DNA from: Plectrocnemia conspersa | Lineage: Eukaryota > Arthropoda > Insecta > Trichoptera > Polycentropodidae | Assembly (NCBI GenBank): GCA_009617715.1 | Contig: VTFK01000052.1 | Span: 1-64,000, forward strand | DNA: 64,000 bases | Direction of reading: 5' to 3' | In this document: positions 59,921 through 64,000 of the stretch, in pieces | How the letters are laid out: each line of letters starts with the position of its first letter | Position numbering within the stretch: the stretch's first letter is position 1 | The notes under the pieces: generated by a model | What the model saw: only the letters and a program-made list of their open reading frames with translations | Database searches by the model: none | Told to the model about the DNA's origin: nothing | Translations under genes and position numbers: made by a program

Positions 59921-60060
59921 AGTAGGTTTTGAACATCAGCGTAAATAAGACGTTACGAAGAAACTGACCAAATAATTGGTATAAAGGTTTTAAGGTACAA
60001 CAGAGAAAATTTCATCCAATATTTAATTATAATATCAGTTAATAATTTTAAAATAAAATT
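59921..60060 (+). pseudogene. MULE transposase, part after the nested element
   Basis: Immediately beyond the AGTA flank the translation, after a stop, gives RRYEETDQIIGIKVLRYNRE and NFIQYLIII, matching the C-terminal tail of animal MULE transposases (RKKYxDxxxRI..xVxxYxxxxxxxYLxxIa). The tail directly continues the frame that ends at 57591. Confidence 0.75.
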
Positions 60061-60190
60061 GTTTTTCATTTACTATACTTTGTCGTTTTAATTTATATTT
60101 TACAAATATTTACAATAAAGCTAAGCATGCAAGTTTTTTTAAATTTCTGTTGCCCATATGACCGTTGGTGAATTCACAATATACACGCGT

Positions 60191-60506
60191 TAGGGCGCCA
60201 GAGTGACGTCACGATGACGTTTCACGCCGGCGCCTAAATCAGTTCCACAAATACTCACAGGCGTCGCTTCATACGCCGCTGCGATCGCGGGATCAGTTGG
60301 TCATAGATTAGATGATGCTGGACAATTACAAGATATACCGAAATGAGAACAAATCAATACAATATCATTAAAAAAAAAGGTTAGGTTGTCTGGTTCTATA
60401 GTAATAGTCGGCGCGAGCGGCAGCGATGCGCCCCCAAGACGATGCTAGAAAGAGACGAGTGAATGCTATAAAGAGACGCGAGATGTGACGTCAGCAAGGC
60501 GCCCTA
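60191..60506. mobile_element. 315-bp MITE with CRE-like sites in its TIRs
   Basis: The left end TAGGGCGCCAGAGTGACGTC and the reverse complement of the right end TAGGGCGCCTTGCTGACGTC match at 17 of 20 positions. Each TIR contains the palindromic TGACGTCA-type core (TGACGTCAC), and another GATGACGTTTC follows on the left. The interior is GC-rich and non-coding. No target duplication is clear. It lies inside the right end of the MULE. Confidence 0.75.
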
Positions 60507-60559
60507 AAGCATGCATGTCCGTCGCCCAATTGTCGCGTACCGAGACAATACGCATCACA

Positions 60560-62255
60560 ATCATTTATACAATGAAAAAAATAATAAGCGGGTATATAGA
60601 ATAATCCATAAATGTTTCGATTTTAATAATTAAATTAATGTTTTATTATAGTATATTTTAAAAATAGACACTTGCAATAAAAATGCAGAAATAAAAAAAT
60701 TTTTTTTTTTCAACACTCAGGTGATTTAGCGAAACGCTTGGATATCGGATTGTTTTTAGAATTTTCCACTCCGCGTTTTTGACTTCGACAGATGTTGGAT
60801 CAAATGATGCTCTTTAGAAGTATTGTTAATGCAATGCGCCATTTGGTTCCGCAATGCAGTGACACAGGCAAACTTTGTGGAGGTTACGCTATTACACGAT
60901 TACCGCAATTAAGTTCAATTGAAACGTTTTAATTTATAGAGCTGTTTCACCTTTAAAAAGTTACCTACTGTCCGCATATGGATCACTATGCACGTCGGCT
61001 ACAATAACCACACATTAAAAAAACATTAACATTTTTACACCACAGCAATTATTCAACTCATAAAATATTCAAAGAACACCGATACATATGTTCTTATTTA
61101 TAAATAACGCTTATACTAGCTTGACTCTTAGATTTAAATATTTTATGTATTTCATCCAATAAATTAATTATTAATCAGATGTAGCTTTTTAGTACCATAT
61201 AAAAACCAATATAAAAAGCGTCGATATTATCGTACTTGTATTTTTTCTTTGACATTTTTCAGTCTCGAATTTGAATATGTATTTTTTGGTATATTTAAGC
61301 AAAGTGGCATGATTATATGTAAGAATTTAAATTCCGATAAAAAATCAATCATATTTAAAAGATCATCTCAAATAAAATAAAAAATTGTACTAAACACTTT
61401 AAAGAGAAAGCAATTACGCACATAAAATGATGACCCTAATATTTATATATTATAATATATATATATTTTTTTTCCAGCACAATTTTCTACATAGCGTGCA
61501 TCTTTCTTTAGCACTTCTCATTTGCGCATCGGTATGAAAGATCTAAAACACCGTATTACTGCCACCCCATCTCGCGGTAGAGCGACCACTAAAATACCAC
61601 CCGCCCACCTCCGCTTTTTACACGTCCATAAATACAAATCGCTTTTTTGTAGTTGGATAATTACGGCCGGCGCGTTTAAATACGCCTTGATTTATAACCC
61701 GATGTAGTCGGGAGTTAGTTCTTTGCATGTCGAACCGACTATTATTACCGACCATTCATTAGAAATTGTTTTCTGCAGGTAGATAGTGGATTTAATAATG
61801 CGATTTTAATTGAAATACAGCCGACAAAAGTGATTGAAAACGCTATAGTGTCAAAAGAGAATATTTTTTTAACACTAAACGCGCTGCTCAGTTGACGCCG
61901 AAAGTGATAAACTTTGATAGATGGTTGACAAAATATTGCTCAGTCACTTTCGTCTTTTTAAATATAATTAAAGAAAACAAAGCGCTTATTTTTTAAATAT
62001 GCCTTTGCAAAGATTAATCTTATTTGATTTTGGATTTAATTGTGAAGTCAGTCTCACTGCTTTTTTAAAACGTGATAATGATCAGATTATTAAGACGTCA
62101 TCATTTATCGAACTTTGGGTACGCACAAAAGTCACCCATATTTATCAAAAGGTGGCAAATTGTGCATAAATAAAATTAGATCAGCTTCTGCTAAATTGTT
62201 GGAAATATTCATCACACCCGTTTCACTGTTACTACCCGTCTTGTACCAAAACGGT
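60560..62255. other. Mixed stretch, possible promoter-like patch
   Basis: A GC-richer patch at 61520-61770 follows a good acceptor-like tract (ATATTTTTTTTCCAG, near 61462-61478). Reading from the donor phase of the exon at 51748-51887, the frame would stop after 11 codons, so it is not supported as that gene's second exon. Nothing else was recognised. Confidence 0.35.
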
Positions 62256-62259
62256 GACA

Positions 62260-62590
62260 AAGTCTCTAGACGTCATTTATACTAATTTAAAGACGGACTT
62301 TTGGCAAGGCTTGTCTTGGGTCATAAGTTGAAAAAAAATTTTGGAACTTTATTACTTGGATGATTTAACTCGGTTATTGGGAGCGATTGTAGATAGTTTG
62401 TAGCCTTTCGTGGTCGATCATCAAAAAAATATTTTTCATGTTATTTATTAATGATATAAATACAGCATTTGAAAAATTCAAGTTCATTTCTGTGTACAGA
62501 TGATTTAAAATTGTTTAGATATACATATGTATATTTAAAATCAGAGAAATATGTGAAGAAAATTTAAAATTTTACTCTAAAATATTTTTT
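62260..62590 (+). pseudogene. Jockey-type LINE RT relic
   Basis: Fragments DVIYTNLKTDFWQ (decayed motif A), FNSVIGSDC, and LFINDINTAFEKFKF followed by YR-FKI (decayed YADDLK) run in Jockey order. Heavily decayed. Confidence 0.65.
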
Positions 62591-63029
62591 TAACATCTTT
62601 TGCCAGTTTTTAATTTTATAAGATAATGCTGTCTTAAATACTGATTCCTAATGTTTATTTGTGAATCTCAAATTGTGTGAATTATTGTTAATTTAACAAA
62701 ATCATATAAGAACGTACTACTAATAACATTGCCAATATTTTTCCTACAAACAAAAAACTCGGAATACTAACTTTATTAAACCTTTATTTAATATTAGTAT
62801 AAAATTCATAATTTTTATTATAAAAGTTAGCACACTTGAATAGGATTAACGATTTTTTTTAGGACAAATGATATTGATATTACAAAGTGTTTGACACACA
62901 ACAAAAATAAAACAATATGTATAAGGAAATATTTTTAGTTTTAAAAAATAAATAAATGCTTATGAATCTACAGGGGAGCGATCACATATTTAAAAAAAAT
63001 AGTTTACTTCTTGTTGACCTTAAAATCGA

Positions 63030-63145
63030 CATCAATTGAAACAGAGAAAGTTTTTAAATTGCTGGAAATATATGTACAAAATCGAGAAGCAGGCTATCAG
63101 ATGTAAATTTGAGCATTTTAGTATTTTTAAAATGCTATTTTAAAT
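63030..63145 (+). pseudogene. hAT transposase C-terminal fragment
   Basis: TEKVFKLLEIYVQN, then in another frame KSRSRLSDVNLSILVFLKC and a stop, correspond to the hAT dimerisation block also seen at 50870-50985. No TIRs were found nearby. Confidence 0.65.
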
Positions 63146-63149
63146 AAAA

Positions 63150-64000
63150 TTGTTTTAATATATGTATTTAATTTCAATATTTTATTTTTATGATTGTAAA
63201 TAAGTACATGTATTTTTATTTAGAAATAGATTTTTTTTCAATACATGTTAAATTTATAATAACAATTTAATTGAAATAAAATTAACAATGTTTTTAAGAA
63301 TCAAACATAAAATCTTTTATTTCAAAAAATTTTTGAACCAGTCACTAAACTATCCTAATTTTTGCTAAAACCAGTATTTATTTATTATATGTTTACACAA
63401 TGCATTTTAGTAGCATAAGAATTTAAAAAATGCATTCCAAACCATACGATGAAAATTTACAACACAGAAGGAATTTGACTGTTTTCACATTTTATCCGAT
63501 ACCGTTACTTGTTTACACAGACATTTGATATAAGCATATAATATAATATTTACGGTAGACGAAATCTGTTTGCCTTTAACCCAAACGTACATATATTAAA
63601 TTTACATATTGTCAATATTTGCATTTTGTATTACAGGGATATTTGTTAATATTTGATGCTTTTTTGACCTTTGTTTCACGTTGATACAAGCGTTTTGTAC
63701 TAACTGTGTTTATTATGTGTATTATTATTTCTTACATTAGTCGCTAATTCGCTTAACTGGTAAATTTTGGGATATATTTTTACTTCCTTCTGAGTTAAAT
63801 TGTTAAATATAAAGATGGCAATAATTTTGAACGTGTAGTTTAAATTACATGTAATAATTTATAAAAAAATATGCTATAATATATGTTTAATAATTTGCGT
63901 GTCAAATAAATAAAATGAAATGGATTTTCACATAATATATTGTCGAATTTTTTTAATAATAAAACATTGTGACTGAAGTTTTTTTTAAAGAATTTTTTTA
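63150..64000. other. AT-rich stretch to window end
   Basis: No feature was recognised. Confidence 0.5.

Larger units (their letters stand above)
56270..60540 (+). mobile_element. MULE (Mutator-like) element carrying two nested insertions
   Basis: CAATTGGGCGACGG lies at about 56277-56290, followed by further GGGCGA repeats, and its exact reverse complement lies at about 60518-60531. These probably mark the terminal inverted repeats. Between them a MULE transposase frame runs from 56590, is cut at 57591 by a 2.3-kb element, and resumes at 59921. A second insertion (about 60191-60506) lies near the right end. Exact outer boundaries and the 9-10-bp target duplication expected of MULEs could not be fixed. 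Confidence 0.65.

Noticed and set aside
61462..61545. Second exon of the gene starting at 51748
   Set aside because: The acceptor looks good, but joining in phase gives a stop after 11 codons with no recognisable continuation.

Overview
The window is very AT-rich (an estimate by eye of about one quarter to 30% GC), gene-poor, and crowded with degraded transposable elements of animal type: Tigger/pogo, several hAT groups, a MULE, Tc1, RTE and Jockey/CR1-like LINEs, and MITEs. LINE tails made of TAAA repeats, consensus splice sites and TATG/CATA simple repeats point to an arthropod nuclear genome, most likely an insect. I cannot place it lower than that. No bacterial-style operons, rRNA, convincing tRNA genes or CRISPR arrays are visible.

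Host-gene candidates are few. The clearest is an uninterrupted 217-codon minus-strand gene at 21409-22062. A minus-strand gene has its last three exons at 26512-27212, joined in consistent phase. A plus-strand gene starts at 31726 with three phase-consistent exons. A plus-strand first coding exon with upstream ORFs lies at 51748-51887, and its intron runs out to the right into transposon debris. Weaker first-exon candidates lie at 16243 and 43973, and a GC-rich minus-strand open block lies at 41692-42110.

Layout. 1-3000: four ~340-bp tandem units, each with a GC-rich core and a YY1-like motif, running into a TATA-like segment. 4960-10845: a Tigger-family C-terminal fragment, a Tigger element with TIRs, a Buster-type hAT with a perfect 8-bp target duplication, and a second Tigger element with TIRs and TA duplications. 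10990-15000: LINE fragments (CR1/Jockey-like, RTE) and an hAT. 16600-16952: a short insertion flanked by 11-bp direct repeats. 18530-20450: a minus-strand Jockey endonuclease region split by a plus-strand Jockey LINE; a second uninterrupted copy of the host repeat at 31090-31565 serves as the empty site. 22840-23530: a Tc1 relic. 27320-34300: LINE, MITE and SINE-like debris around the two spliced genes. 34950-47470: mostly featureless AT-rich DNA. 47481-51322: two hAT elements with CCGGG-type subterminal repeats. 52860-54190: a LINE with a TAAA-type tail. 56270-60540: a MULE carrying two nested elements. 62260-63150: LINE and hAT relics.

The most interesting structure is the element at 57592-59920. 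It has ~330-bp terminal inverted repeats and a 4-bp AGTA flank on each side, and it sits inside the MULE transposase reading frame, which resumes exactly on the far side. Its cargo is a decayed gene resembling a multi-copy, uncharacterised arthropod protein family rather than any transposase I recognise. It is a good candidate for a poorly described DNA transposon group.
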